Below, one piece after another: positions 32,228-43,903 of a stretch of DNA of 64,000 bases. Below the pieces are notes generated by a model. The model saw nothing but the letters and a program-made list of their open reading frames with translations. It did no database searches and was not told where the DNA came from. How positions within the stretch are numbered: position 1 is the stretch's first letter; each line of letters begins with the position of its first letter. The stretch comes from Madurella fahalii (Eukaryota; Ascomycota; Sordariomycetes; Sordariales), in NCBI GenBank assembly GCA_029876055.1, contig CM056876.1:930001-994000 (forward strand), given 5' to 3'. Both the position numbers and the translations under genes were made by a program.

Positions 32228-33895
32228 CTAATGAGACTCTATCAGACAACGCCTCCCCTTTGGCATGGAGAGGAAATATATTTTCTGCTCCATATCCTCG
32301 TCGCTCATGCCCTCCAGCCCGGAGATCTTTGCGTCGGGAAAGGCGCGGAAGAACTGGGCGGCAGCAAGGCGAAGTTCCATCCGGGCCAGATGGAGTCCGA
32401 TGCAAACTTTTCGTAGCACAGATTGTTAGCAGAAGACCTTGACTTGGCAGCTTGCCCAGGGGGTGTGGCTGACGTACTTCGGGAGCCCCCTCCAAAAGCA
32501 AACATCGCGTCCTTCATCGCCTTGGTAGGCGCTTCCCATCGGGAAGGATCGAATACCTCAGGCTGTGGAAACGTCTCGGGATCTCGATGAAGTGTGTAAG
32601 CCTGGCTGCTCACCGTCGTTCCCTCCCCCAGCCAATAGCCAGCGAGGCAGGCGCCCCCAGGCGGCACAACGCGCGGCAGTGCGGACGGCGCGGCACCGTA
32701 AAGCCTCAACGTCTCCTCGATCACGGCGTTGAGATACGGCAGCTCCTTCAGCTCCTGGTCCCCGAACCCCTCGCTGGGCAAAGTTGCCAGCTCCTTCAGC
32801 AGAGCGGCCCGGACGCTCGGGTGCCTACAGACGGCCCAGATAAGGAAAGTCAGCGTGTTTGAAGTCGTGTCGCTGCCGGCAACGATGTAGGTTATGGCAT
32901 TGTCGCGTATCTCCTTGAACGCGAGCTGCTCATCCTCCTCAGCCTTGTACATCTTACTGAATAAGGTTGTCTTGGCATTGGTGGGATCGGTGAGCTCGAG
33001 GCGCGCGTGGCGCGCGAGAGATTCCTCCGCGTAGCGAGTTATGCGCTGGGTCGCCTCCTCCGCACGCCTGAAGATGGGCAGCGGTAGGATGCCGGAAACG
33101 TAGAAAAGTAAGGGGAACGTGGAACGCAGGGCGCCTTGGGCGGCAACGCTCTCAAGGTCGATGATGTACTGGTTCTTCCTTTTCTGCTCGAGCATGCGGA
33201 ACGACTCGCCGAACGTGAGCTCTCCGATGATGTCCGTCGCCATGAAGAGCCACCACTTGAACATGTCGGCAGCGCCTCGTTGCTCCATCTCCTCTCGCAT
33301 GTTTTGGATGGCAAGGTTGACGTTGGCTTCTATGACCGGGTACATCAACTTGAGCGATGACTCTGACATGCTGTTGGACAGCAGCCGGCGGTAGCGCCTA
33401 TGAAGGTTGACGTCGCTCACGTTGAAGAGGTTAAAGAAACCCGGGGGTATTAGTTTGTTGTAGAACAGCGACTTTAGATAAACCTCTTTGACGCTATATA
33501 CCTCCTTGGTGACGGCAATGTCGGAAAAGTCGACTTCGTCTGGGCTGACACGGACGACCGGGCCTATGCCGAGATTAGTGTCAATTCCAGGTAATAGAGA
33601 ACGCGACGGGAGACGAGTACCATATTTCTGATGAAGGCTGTGTACGTACTTGGCCCTTCGGCCGGTTAGCCAGTAGTATGTTACCACAGCATCGGTCCAT
33701 TTGGAAATCCACGGCCCCGGGACCTGGGCGATGGGATGTTGTAGTGTCCGACGGACGTGCTAAGCTCCCCCGTCAGAATTGTAGCAGTGCTATACCAGCA
33801 AGCGCCGCTCTAACACTCACATAACCGGCAAGCAGGATCAGCACTAGCAGTGCCAAACCAGCCGCGTATGTGCCATTGGCCTCGAAGCGTAGCAT
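32228..33895 (-). CDS. cytochrome P450 monooxygenase, three exons
   Basis: Exons are 33895-33821, 33759-32478 and 32406-32228, giving 511 residues. The first exon encodes an N-terminal membrane anchor (YAAGLALLVLILLAGY), so the enzyme is expected in the endoplasmic reticulum. Exon 2 begins with the proline-rich hinge (QVPGPWISKW) and carries the I-helix oxygen-binding motif AGSDTT, the K-helix EETLR and the FDPSRW meander. The heme-binding loop is completed across the last intron: FAFGGGSR joins ICIGLHLARMEL, with the Cys heme ligand in exon 3. All motifs needed for activity are intact. Substrate cannot be read from sequence. No polyketide, peptide or terpene synthase lies in the window, so it is not in an obvious metabolite cluster. 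An upstream in-frame ATG at 33982 exists, but 33895 places the anchor at the usual position. Confidence 0.9.
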
Positions 33896-35459
33896 TGTGT
33901 CGGTCGGTGATATCGACGGAGCCAACGACAGGTAGTGAACGGGTGTCGACCACTGACTCTCATCAGAGGCAACAGCACCCATTTAATCGGTGACGGCACT
34001 TCAATGGAAAATCATCTGGTTATCTCAAAGGAATCAGCAGTGGGGTCTTAGCAGCGTCTAGGCCGTTATCTCCGTGTTCCCAATGCGAGCTACGGGTCAA
34101 CGATTGCTCCTCTGGCCAATGACCTTGTTGGGCTCGTATCTTCCTCTTGCTGCGAGCTCCGATAAGTCGGATCGGTCGGTCTTCCCAACGGTTCGCGATC
34201 AAGCCGCATAACGAAAGCAGCCACGGTTCGAGGCCTCGAGCGGGGTGCCGGCATCATATGGCTGTGTAACCCATCGGTACTCGGATCTCCCTCTGTCCGA
34301 CGCGGAACGGAAGTCACGCAACGGCGGGGTCGGGGGTCGGCCGCGGTAAATACCCTGTTAAAGCCGATCCTCGGATCGTCAGGTGCTCGGATATACGCGT
34401 GACTTGCATGTTGGCAAGCGGATAACTGAAGTGCGAGCTCGGGTACTACGGTCCAAGTTACTAATCAACAAACCATTCTTTAAACTGGTACCGGAGTTAA
34501 TATCAAATATGCAACTCTAACCCCTCTCTGAGTGATTTTGATAATCCCGACTACCTAGGTTTGGCCGCCTCGGAGGAACCTGTCGTGCCGGATCTACATC
34601 AAGCTCGGTGTTCGGCTACCACTTGAGTGCGATGTAACTCTAGGGAGCAAAGAAACGAAAAGCTCTGAGTCATAATCCTACCATGCACGGCATCTGCGCC
34701 TGTCGCGGTAATACAAGGTTTAATTAGTGCGGCCACCATGGTGCGCGGCCACCCCAATACCAGTATAACATGAACACATCTTATAGATGTTGGGCTATTG
34801 GGCTCCTTTTGAAACAACAAATCCCTGACTTTCTTCCTCCCTTTTGTGGTTGTGGGGATGGTCGACAAACAGTGGAGCTCTTTGTTGTGTAGTGCCCAAT
34901 ACCACTGAAGCGTAGAACCTAGCCAAGAGCCGAATTCGAGCCCACCGCGACCTTAGACTTGTATTACAGGGCAGCGACTCCCGAAACCTAAAGCTGTTGA
35001 GGAAGATTCTGAGCTGGCCGATGGATTTGGGCCGCTTGATGGAGGACAGACTGGCCCGGCAGCTACAGCTCGAGGCCGAAGGGAGCCGAAGAAGAGAAGG
35101 GAGTCTTTGGACCCTTTATAAAGCCTTCCTTTCCGTTGTAATTACCCGGCTTCTAATATTGCTGTATCCTATTACCTGATAAGGGTATTTCACCGGGCCT
35201 ATACGGTACGGATTTCCTATGCATTTAGCGGTAGAAGGATTGGCACGCACCTGTAAAGCAGTGTTGGAAGAATAATAACATATAGCTGATGATAGACCAT
35301 CACAGCGCCTAGCTAGACATCATCACTTCACCATTGTCAACGCGGAGGACAGATGTGGGGTCATCAATATGTAAGTAAGTACACATTAGAGGCAGGAAAC
35401 TGTGTAAAGCGGCGCAGTGCCTCATAAAATTAGCATCGCTAAGTTGTGTAGAACCATCT
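33896..35459. other. intergenic, no gene seen
   Basis: About 1.5 kb upstream of the P450 gene and downstream of the transporter gene. Short frames have no domain. I see no repeat. Confidence 0.4.
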
Positions 35460-38290
35460 TCAAGCATACCGGCTCCTCGAGCCTGGTCTACCATCCTCAT
35501 CTTCCAGTCCCGCGTTAAGCATCGCCTTGCCAGTACCTCTAGGCCCTTCATGTGCTTTCTCCTCGTCTGGTGGCGTGACCTCCTTCGTGGTATCGTCGTA
35601 AAAGTCGGGTTTCTCCTGGTTGCTGCAAAGGAAAGCCTTCCTCAATGCCCACGGTAGAGCCACAGTCCATTGGTACCAGGCAAACTTACGCTTGGAAATC
35701 TCATAAATCTGGTCAAGATCTTCTAGGTTTCTCTGCTTCGTTTCTTCGACGAGGAGAAAAACCAAAATGAATGCCAGGACGTTCAGGCCGCTGAAAATGC
35801 CAAGCGCCCCTCCCCTCTCGCCAATATCATGGTCAATGAGAGGGTAGAACCATGCGAGGAGACCGGCGAAGAGAAGGTTAACGAAAATTGCTACCGAGCA
35901 GCCCTATCATTTTGTTAGATTCCAATGGTGATCGAGCCTCGAATTTTAATGCCACTTGCCTGCTCTCTATGACTCAAGGGGAATCTTTTCACATTATAAT
36001 TAGCGAAACTTTCCTACACGAGACTTGACGGTGGCAGGTAGAACTGTTGGAACTCACGCTTCGGAAGCCAGTGTGAATGGGACTGGCCCCATTGCGGGGC
36101 TGTAGAACATGGTGTGTACTGTCATGTTGCGTCAGTCTCGGGGTCGGTATGACAATCACCGGGCAACTGGAAAAGCGATTCCCACTTACCAAACATAAAA
36201 ACTGCGACAACGGCCATTCTTTCGCCGGCATTCTCTCGCAGCAATCCCAAAGCAGCCGCCATCAGTGAGAGAGCCATGCCTGGGATAGTGACCAAAAGCC
36301 ATTTCCTCCGCCCGAATGTGTCAATAGTTCCCACGGCTGGAATGCCAAACAAAAGATTTGTAATGCCTTCCACCCCCCAGAAATGTTAGCGGCTTGAATT
36401 AGTCCAATACGCTGTGACCTAAACTTAGACCTACCAAATCCAAACGAGAACAGCATTGCCGTTCTCCATGGGCCCCTGTTGTCTCGCTCGTTCTCAGCGG
36501 TCCCTGCATACTTAATATCACTACCAACCCCGAGAAACAAGGATGTCGCATAGAATGCAAAAATATTGATGCCGCACAGCTGCTGCCCGAGCGCAACTGT
36601 GCAGGAAGAGATCGTTGCCCCCCGCAGCCGTCTTTTGATGAACAGTTCCTTGTATCGAGTCAAGTAATCTCGAAGACCAGTTATCCAACGAGTCGGCGAA
36701 GGGGAGGGATTCGACGGGTCGCTAGATAACTCAGCATGGACCTCTATATTGGACGTGACACTGTGGTGGACCAAGTAGAGGTCGCGGAGCGCCTGAAGCT
36801 GATCACGATGGTTCCATTAGCTTGCGCGAAAATGGATTTGGCAGTGCTGTAGGAGTGTTACCTCGGTTGTTCTTAGTCTTCTCAACTCCTGATATGCTTT
36901 CTCCGGATTGTACTTCCCTCTATGGGGCCGGAGGTAGAACCGCGGGCTCTCCGGCACAAAATACACCGCAAGCATGAGCATAAGCGCGGGAATTACGGGG
37001 GCGGCGAGTATAAGCCGCAAGGTAGTAAGCGGAGTGGCAAGGAAGAAGAGCAAATTCATGCTGTAGGAGGAGAATATCCCGCATGCCACCCTACGTTTCG
37101 TTAGTAAGCCTTATCCCTAACGAACCTAATGAAGAACGGAATAAGAATATCGAGAGGAAGCAAATTACCAAAGCTGCCATTGAAGGATGAGAGATCCTGT
37201 TAGAATAACCAGGGTTGTTAGCATTCTTCGCAATCTTCCAACACGATACTCGACAAATTCTCGACGGTCTTTCCGAAAGAAAGATCTCTCAGGTAGATAC
37301 AGGGGCCAGGAGCTGGAAGTGAAAGCATCTTACCGCGCCACCGGCCCAAGCTGGTCTCCGAGGCAATTATGGGCGTGCTAACTGCCTTCAACCCCATGCC
37401 GACGCCATTTACCAGACGAATTCCGACCAGAGACTTCCAGGCGTCGGAGTTGCCCGTCCCGGCACTATCAAACTCCAGACATGCCGCAGCGATGGACGTA
37501 CTTGCGATGAGAACAGCCGCAATGAAAATGGCACCTCGACGGCCGGCCATCTGATTTATTGGGTCCGCTAAGGGGCACCCTCTGTCGCATATGCTCGTTA
37601 GTGCGAAGCGCGGAAGAAATGTATGCAGGAACCCGAACCCACATCAGGGCCGCGGCCAAATAAGGGATCCCATTCGCTATCCCGACTTGGTGTGGTTGCG
37701 CGTTCTCACCACCCTGTCTCCAGTAGCCCTCGTACACGTTGGCACCTCCGAACGAGCTTTGGACAAAACCTTGGAGGAACGCGGCCAAAACCACTGGTTG
37801 CATCCCTAACTGTTAGCGCTGCAGCGATAACTGGGGTCATATTCTCGCCCCTTTTCTCCCTCCCTTCCCATGTATAGGGCCACTTGCCTACGATCAGAAC
37901 CCTCCAGAGACCTGATTCGGAAATGATTTTATCCTCCTCTCTCCGAAGAGCAGCCTTTTCCTCATCGGTCAAAAGCACCGGAGGCTGAGTTGGTCCTGGA
38001 TTACGCCCGCGTGCAAGCTGTGCGTAGAACCGGCTGTGCTTGGCGACATGGGCGGCTCTGCACACCTCGTCGATTTTGTCGCTCAGGAAACTGGCCTTGC
38101 TATTGACGAAGCGGCGAGCGTCGATGGACAACTCCTCGTCAGAGAAATGAGCTTTTGCGCGGCGGTTAGTTTTGGCGGCTCCCACCGTTTCTAGAGCGTG
38201 GGTAGTAAGTAGTAAGTAGTAGTACTCACCAAGGGGGTTTTCGATCCTGGCCTTGTCTGATAGGCCCCAGCGCTCAATCGTCTTGGCCAT
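35460..38290 (-). CDS. MFS sugar transporter, eleven exons, two GC-AG introns
   Basis: Exons (descending) are 38290-38230, 38190-37888, 37805-37643, 37581-37334, 37196-37169, 37090-36862, 36798-36435, 36366-36190, 36118-36058, 35984-35960 and 35903-35460. Their sum is 701 codons with no stop before the last. The product has the Sugar_tr signatures: AGRRGAIF in the loop after helix 2, PESPRFYL before the central loop, QQLCGINIFAFYATSLF in helix 7, DTFGRRKWLL after helix 8, and EETKQRNLEDLD near the end. It should be a 12-helix plasma-membrane sugar or polyol importer with long cytosolic N- and C-terminal parts. Two introns (37887-37806 and 35959-35904) use GCAAGT donors rather than GT. One exon is 25 nt and one is 28 nt. 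Substrate is not predictable. Exon borders rest on frame and on recognisable helices. Confidence 0.85.
35904..35959 (-). other. second GC-AG intron in the sugar transporter gene
   Basis: The 56-bp intron starts GCAAGT and ends AATGATAG. It follows a 25-nt exon encoding FPLSHREQ and precedes GCSVAIFVNLLF. Confidence 0.7.
37806..37887 (-). other. GC-AG intron in the sugar transporter gene
   Basis: The 82-bp intron starts GCAAGT and ends CTAACAGTTAG. The alternative GT five bases upstream would shift the frame before the AAFLQGF helix, so GC is the only donor that keeps the protein intact. Confidence 0.7.
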
Positions 38291-38973
38291 ATTGTGCCGA
38301 TTTTTGCGAGATCACTCACTACCGCATTTAGGGTGAATACAAGCCCGTCTCGAGAAAGAACTTGAATTTGCGGAGCCTCAGCGGACCCGGTAGGACGCAG
38401 AGTATGAGTTGTTGCGCAAGGCGCGGGTAATCCTGATTGTAATACCACGCAAGCTCGGATTATGTAAAGCAAACTTCGCCAGTTTGCGCCGCCTGCGGAT
38501 ACGAGAGAAACCGGTCAACGTTGCATATATTGTCTCGGCACCACGGATCAGGAAGATCGGCGAGCGTCGCCTCATCCCCCCTCTGCAAGCCACAGTGCCA
38601 CAATACCAGCCTCACGGCGAGCCAAGCGGCGGGGGAGAATGCTTTTTGGCCAGTCAGTGAAGCTAGGGAGTGTAAAATGGGAGAAAGAGGGCCAAGGCTT
38701 TGCCAAGTCGAGGATTCGGCCAACCATAGAATCCCAAGGCCAGGATGAACGTGGCTATGCCTGCACATGCATTCGGTGCATGACACCTGCATCTCCGGGT
38801 AAGTCGGCGAGCTGCCTGAAGCTGTGAAACAGCCCAGCCAACGAGCCTGTGACGCACGCCCTTGACTCTGAAAACAAAAGCGGACGGGTCATCCCCACTC
38901 CGGTCGGCTCCATCACTTAAGCAAAGTATCCTTCGACCCGGAAAGTAGCCGAGTGAATGGCCGAGAATCCCAA
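38291..38973. other. intergenic, divergent promoters expected
   Basis: Lies between the divergent transporter and ankyrin genes. Minus-strand frames at 38378-38857 have no recognisable domain and are probably chance. Confidence 0.4.
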
Positions 38974-41370
38974 ATGGCGGATCCTACAAATATCGCAGGT
39001 CTCATTCTGACAGGCACTCGCCTGCTGGTTTCTCTCGGTCATTTCTGGCACGACTCCAGGTCCGCTCCAGAAGAAGTTCGTAAGTAGCCCGTTCCTTTTC
39101 CAGGCCGGTGACTGAACTGGGATATTGGGCACTACTAACACCAAACCCTACCGTAGGTTCAATATGGGAAACAGTCGAGCTCCTTACACTGTCGGCCGAG
39201 AATGTCAAGATCCAGCTGTCGGCCACTCGGGCCGTCGACCATGTCGAGGAACGCATGCGCAAAAGCGTGGAGAGGCTGGCGAATAAGTGCCTCAGTGAGC
39301 TAAACAGACTGCAAACCAAGATTCCAAAGTTTGTCGAGGAAGGCGAGGAGACCACGTTTGAGCGGCTGAAGATGACGCTGGTCTCGCGGATAGAACAAGA
39401 AAGCGTGAGGAACATTTTGACGGGAATCACCGCTTGCAACAGTGTATGTATGCTGCCTACTTTCTCACCGAAGCCCGCGCTAACTGTGATTCCGAAGGCC
39501 CTTCATGTAGCCCTACAAGCTCTCACCATGCAAGTACACCCCTTAAATCTTACTCTCCCCGGCCTCCCTGCCCTCATAGTCCAATTGCCACAACCCTTGA
39601 AGGATTATTTTCATTGCATCCATGTCCACTGTCAAAGCCAATCAGCAACCTGGTACATGACCATAGCTTCACAACTAACTTTAGCATCCGGTACTTAGTT
39701 TCGAGAAAGAGAAAAAGGGGGTGGTTAGCGGCCGGGATATTCAAGGGGAATGGGATTCTGTGATGGACACGGCACAGGACAAGCTGAAATTTCGTCCTTT
39801 CCGGGGAGAAGATCCGGCCCTACCTGAGTGGGAGGAATGCCTCGATGGCGTGCTCGATTCGTTGCGTGAGGGTGCATCTACCCACAAGGACCGGTCCGTC
39901 TTGGCAGCCGAAGAAGTTCCATCTACTCGACGGCCATCGTTTGCTACATCGACCATGCGCCGGCCGTCTACCGCACTCCGTGATGACGTGGATAGTGGCA
40001 TCGGGATGGCGGGCAGCGACGCGACCGACGACGAACCACAACACAGACCACTCCCCAAGATACCCGAAGCCATCAGCGAACCACTCCTAGTACAGATGCT
40101 GAGGCATGTCGACGAGTCCGTGCAAAAGGGGGAACTGGCAGTCGCTGCTAATTATCAGATGAACGTCATGGAGCTTCGCGAGAGATCGGCAGTGGACATC
40201 CCCGTCGACACAGCAACCCTGTGCCGAGACGCGATGAAGCTGGCCTCGATTTACCGTAGGATGAAAACACCCGGGTACCGCGCCCAAGCCGAGCAGATTC
40301 TCCTGGGCATCCACGAGAGGTTGAAGACGGAACAAATGGATAGCGCCGCTCAGAACACCGAATTGAAGCTGGAGCTGGCACACGATCTCGGTCGTCTCTA
40401 CCTCGACCTTAAGCGCCCAGACGATGCTGTTGAGTACCTGTGTATGATATTCGACCCTGTGGACGAAGGCGTAACCGTGGCTTTACCATCCATCATCAGC
40501 TCAGGGACCATGCTGTACCAGATTTACAACGACCTCGGACACCCAATCACGGCTCAGATCCTCGACCGCCATGTCATGGATAAGTTTGGCATCTCCCTTC
40601 GCGCCCTGGCCTGGTGTCAAGCTGCCGGTTTTGAGATTAACACGGAGGGTTTTCGATTTGACGTCTGCGCCAAGGAGGGCAATCAGGAGGTAAGGGGCCA
40701 GAGCCCCCTGCACCTCGCGGCCAAGCGATGTGAGGAGGTCCTGAAGGACATGCTTGAGCAAAAAGCCAATCCGAACGTCTGCGACGCCAATACCGGTACC
40801 ACCCCAGTGCTCCTATCCTGTTCCCAACAAGACCCCGAGTGTCTGCAGCTCCTTCTTGATTATGGCGGCAGCGTCGAAGTCAAGGATTCATCCGGGCGGA
40901 ACGGCCTTCACCTATGCCAACGATCAAGAGGCGGCACCAAAGTAGCCCGGATCCTACTCGAGCCCCGACCAGGCGCATCGGGTAACCCCAGAACAGGTAG
41001 AATTGACATCAATGCCAAAGACGGCTGCGACAATACCCCGCTGCACCTAGCCGCGAGCATGGGGAATCTCCCCATGGTCAACCTTTTGCTCGAACGTGAT
41101 GCGACGGTAGATATCACGGCGGATGCCAGCGGATATACGCCCTTGATGGCCGCCGTGCAGGCGGTTATGAGCAGCCGGGAGGTTAAAAGGGCGGTGCTGA
41201 AGGCATTGGTTGAAAGCGGGGCGGATCCGTACAGAAGGGACTGGTCTGGGCAGAACGCTATTAACTTGGCTAACGACGACGAGATAGCCAAGATGCTGAG
41301 GAATTTCGGGAAGAAACCACCACTACAATCATCACCATCTTTCTGGTCCAAGGTGCGTCGCAGGAGGTAG
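38974..41370 (+). CDS. ankyrin-repeat protein with fungal N-terminal helical domain
   Basis: Proposed exons are 38974-39079, 39157-39443 and 39685-41370, giving 692 residues. The first 130 residues begin MADPTNIAGLILTGTRLL and are helical, resembling the N-terminal domain found before STAND NTPases and ankyrin proteins in fungi (HeLo-like or PigL_N type). A Ser/Pro-rich linker follows, then a helical region of about 180 residues with TPR-like spacing (LELAHDLGRLYLDLKRPDDAVEYL). At least four ankyrin repeats close the protein (GQSPLHLAAKR, GRNGLHLCQ, DNTPLHLAASMGNLPMVNLLL, GYTPLMAAV). The second intron, 241 bp, is long for this window and might hide a small exon. No NTPase domain is present. 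It may be a signalling or adaptor protein of the incompatibility type. The basic C-terminus (KVRRRR) is notable. Confidence 0.8.
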
Positions 41371-42119
41371 CCATAGTAGTACTGTCTAACGAATTCAGCG
41401 ACGCCCGTTTACACCCCTAATTTCCCAGCACCATCTTGTATAGCTATAGTAGTAATAGTACGTAGTCATCCTCGGATCGGCGTGCGGAGTTTGACAGCCA
41501 CTTGGGTAGGAACATCCAGGCGGAGCCTATATGAATTCAGGTTGTGTGCCGATCCTCGTCAAAGACGAATTTCGCCGAACCCTTTATCCCCGGTTGTACG
41601 GCACGTCACTCTCGGTTCTCTGGGTTGCATGCGGCATACGCAAGCCAATTTTCGCTCCCCCTATTGCATTTGCATATGCGGAGCCGCGTTGCCAAGTGCC
41701 GGTCCAATGCCAAGGTACGGCGTATATTACCCCTGAGTTGAAACAGCGGGATATTTGAACTCCCCACGTTCGTTCCACCAGTCCCGTCGGGAGCAATTCT
41801 GGAGCTACTCGGAACGAGAAGGGTTGCGGCGGTAACATTCCGGATTATCACTTACGTCGTAGCCGGCAGTCAAAGGGCTGTGAAAACAATGTACCTAGCT
41901 TATGGAAGCCTCATGGGCTCCAAGTCTGCCATATTACGTCAATTCTGTATCGGCTAATTGGCAACTTACCGTTGTTGCATCTGCGCAAACTAAGGTACAA
42001 AACGGTGCTCTTAGAAAAAATCTACTTAAAGGTTTATGGCGATCCTCCTTGGTCCGCGGAGACGACCCCATGGGAGTACCAACAATCTCCATCCCTCAGA
42101 ATAGGGACCATGACCCAGG
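41371..42119. other. intergenic, no gene seen
   Basis: Overlapping short frames on both strands at 41482-41851 show no recognisable motif. Confidence 0.4.
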
Positions 42120-43517
42120 ATGATGCTTCGCACAGCTCTCGTATTTGCTATAGCAGCATTCCTTGGGCCAAGCTTGGCTCAGCTCGAAAGTTCCCCTGAT
42201 GGAACTTGTGGGTCATCCAGTGGCTACTCCTGCCTGGGGTCGGGATATGGCAGTTGTTGTTCCCGGGACGGATTTTGTGGTCCATCGGATGAAGACTGTG
42301 GCTCAGGATGTCAAATAGGCTTCGGCCTCTGCGGCGAAGGGGTCGGCAGTATTGGGCTCACGGAGGTCATCACGTCTACAACACCACCGGCACAATCTCA
42401 GGTCGTCTCGACCATCTACGTCACTCAGACGCGTTGGACGGTTCTGCCTCTTCCCATAGAGACCACGATTCGAACAACGGAAACTCGGAGCACTCTGATG
42501 ACTGTCACGGCCACAGCAACTGAACGCTTGACCACGGTCATCCCTACCACAACCGTGCAAACCAACACTGTGACTGTAAACACGACATCAACCCAGCACA
42601 CTACCACGACGGCGACAAGTTATTCTATTGTCTTTGCCACGGTATACAACACAATCAACGTCACGAGCGTCTCCACCGTCTGGGAGACTAGTACTCAGAC
42701 GACGACGCGGACCCTTGATACAACCAGATACCTGAACCAGACGATCACCTCGACCTTGACACAGTCGGCAACCGTCACGTCGTACAACACTGTTGATGTC
42801 ACAAGAACCATCAACACCACCTCGATCTTGACAATTCCCACGACGGCTACTACATTTAACACTGTTGATGTTACGAGGTACATCAACGCCACCTCCACAG
42901 TGACGGCAACCCAGACCTTGAACACCACCCTCACCCTAACATCCACTTCCACATTTACATCCACAATCACCGTCAACTCTACCCTCCTCACCACCGAGAC
43001 CAGGACGTCCCAAGTGCCCGTTACCACAACCAGCACAGTCTACGCCACACAGACGTCGCTCGTGATGGCCACAGACACGACCACAGCAACAACAACCGCA
43101 ACCGTCGACGTCACGCGGGAGTGGAACACGACCGCCACCTCCACCACGCTCCAGACGGCAACAGAAACCGCGACTACAACCGCGACCGCAACCGTAACGA
43201 CGACAGCGACAGCGACAGCGACATTGACAACGACAGCGACAGCGACGGCAACAGCGACGGCAACAGCGACGGTGACAGTGAGTCCAACCGCGGCCGTTGG
43301 CACGGTCACGGTCACGGCCACGGCGACCACGACGGTCACTCAGACCGCGCAGACGGGAGGAACCGCGGCGCCAACTTCGGCCCCGCCCGCGACTTCGAGC
43401 GCGGACACGAGTACTAGCAGTCCCGCCGCCACGGGCAGTGCGTCACAGACACTGTCCGCGCCAACAGAGCCCAGTTCAACGGCGTTGCCTGAGACCTCCT
43501 CGTCTGTGAGTGTTTGA
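42120..43517 (+). CDS. secreted chitin-binding (CBM18) protein with long Thr-rich repeat region
   Basis: The frame is intronless and encodes 465 residues. A signal peptide (LRTALVFAIAAFLGPSLAQ) is followed by one hevein-type module, residues 29-72: DGTCGSSSGYSCLGSGYGSC, CSRDGFCGPSDEDC, then CQIGFGLC. That eight-Cys pattern binds chitin or chitooligomers. From residue 85 on, the chain is almost entirely Thr, Ser, Val and Ala, with degenerate units around NTVDVTRxINTTS and many N-x-T sites, so it should be heavily glycosylated and extended. The final 60 residues are Ser/Ala/Pro-rich. I see no hydrophobic GPI tail, although a GTGAGT just before the stop could be a donor for an unseen exon. The likely location is the cell wall. 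A GACAGC/GACGGC microsatellite underlies residues 360-385. Confidence 0.85.
   Translation: MMLRTALVFAIAAFLGPSLAQLESSPDGTCGSSSGYSCLGSGYGSCCSRDGFCGPSDEDCGSGCQIGFGLCGEGVGSIGLTEVITSTTPPAQSQVVSTIYVTQTRWTVLPLPIETTIRTTETRSTLMTVTATATERLTTVIPTTTVQTNTVTVNTTSTQHTTTTATSYSIVFATVYNTINVTSVSTVWETSTQTTTRTLDTTRYLNQTITSTLTQSATVTSYNTVDVTRTINTTSILTIPTTATTFNTVDVTRYINATSTVTATQTLNTTLTLTSTSTFTSTITVNSTLLTTETRTSQVPVTTTSTVYATQTSLVMATDTTTATTTATVDVTREWNTTATSTTLQTATETATTTATATVTTTATATATLTTTATATATATATATVTVSPTAAVGTVTVTATATTTVTQTAQTGGTAAPTSAPPATSSADTSTSSPAATGSASQTLSAPTEPSSTALPETSSSVSV
43190..43285 (+). repeat. ACAGCG/ACGGCA microsatellite inside the Thr-rich gene
   Basis: Imperfect 6-bp units (GCGACA, GCGACG, GCAACA) encode alternating Ala-Thr. 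Instability in frame would only change stalk length. Confidence 0.75.
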
Positions 43518-43903
43518 GGGTATGGAGGTACCAGGCGTGCGGGTGGAGAGAGTGGGGCGTCTTCGCTCTTGACTTAAGGTACCTTAAGGATCTCAGACTG
43601 CGGATTCATGAGCTGGGGGTGGGAGTTCGCGGAGGTTCCATCAGGAGGTATATCTGCGGGGTATAGGGGCAGGGGACTGTCATCGTTGGATGTTGTGGTG
43701 TTTGCATGCTAGCAAGTTGGTTTTAGAGATGGAGGCTACTGTACATACGTCAGTTCGCAGGTGATGGTGGAAACTTGCATGCATCGTACGGATAAAAGAT
43801 TCAAGACGGTCTGAATGCTCTACATCTATTCCCCCTTCCCAACAAACGTACGATACGTAAACCGGCTCCAAAAGAGCCCCCTCCTCAACGCCCTTTTCCC
43901 GCC
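43518..43903. other. convergent intergenic gap
   Basis: The 3' regions of the chitin-binding gene and DUG2 meet here. No gene is visible. Confidence 0.4.

Noticed and set aside
42695..43339. Val-rich minus-strand frames opposite the Thr-rich gene
   Set aside because: They arise from the ACN/GTN repeat composition of the plus-strand gene.
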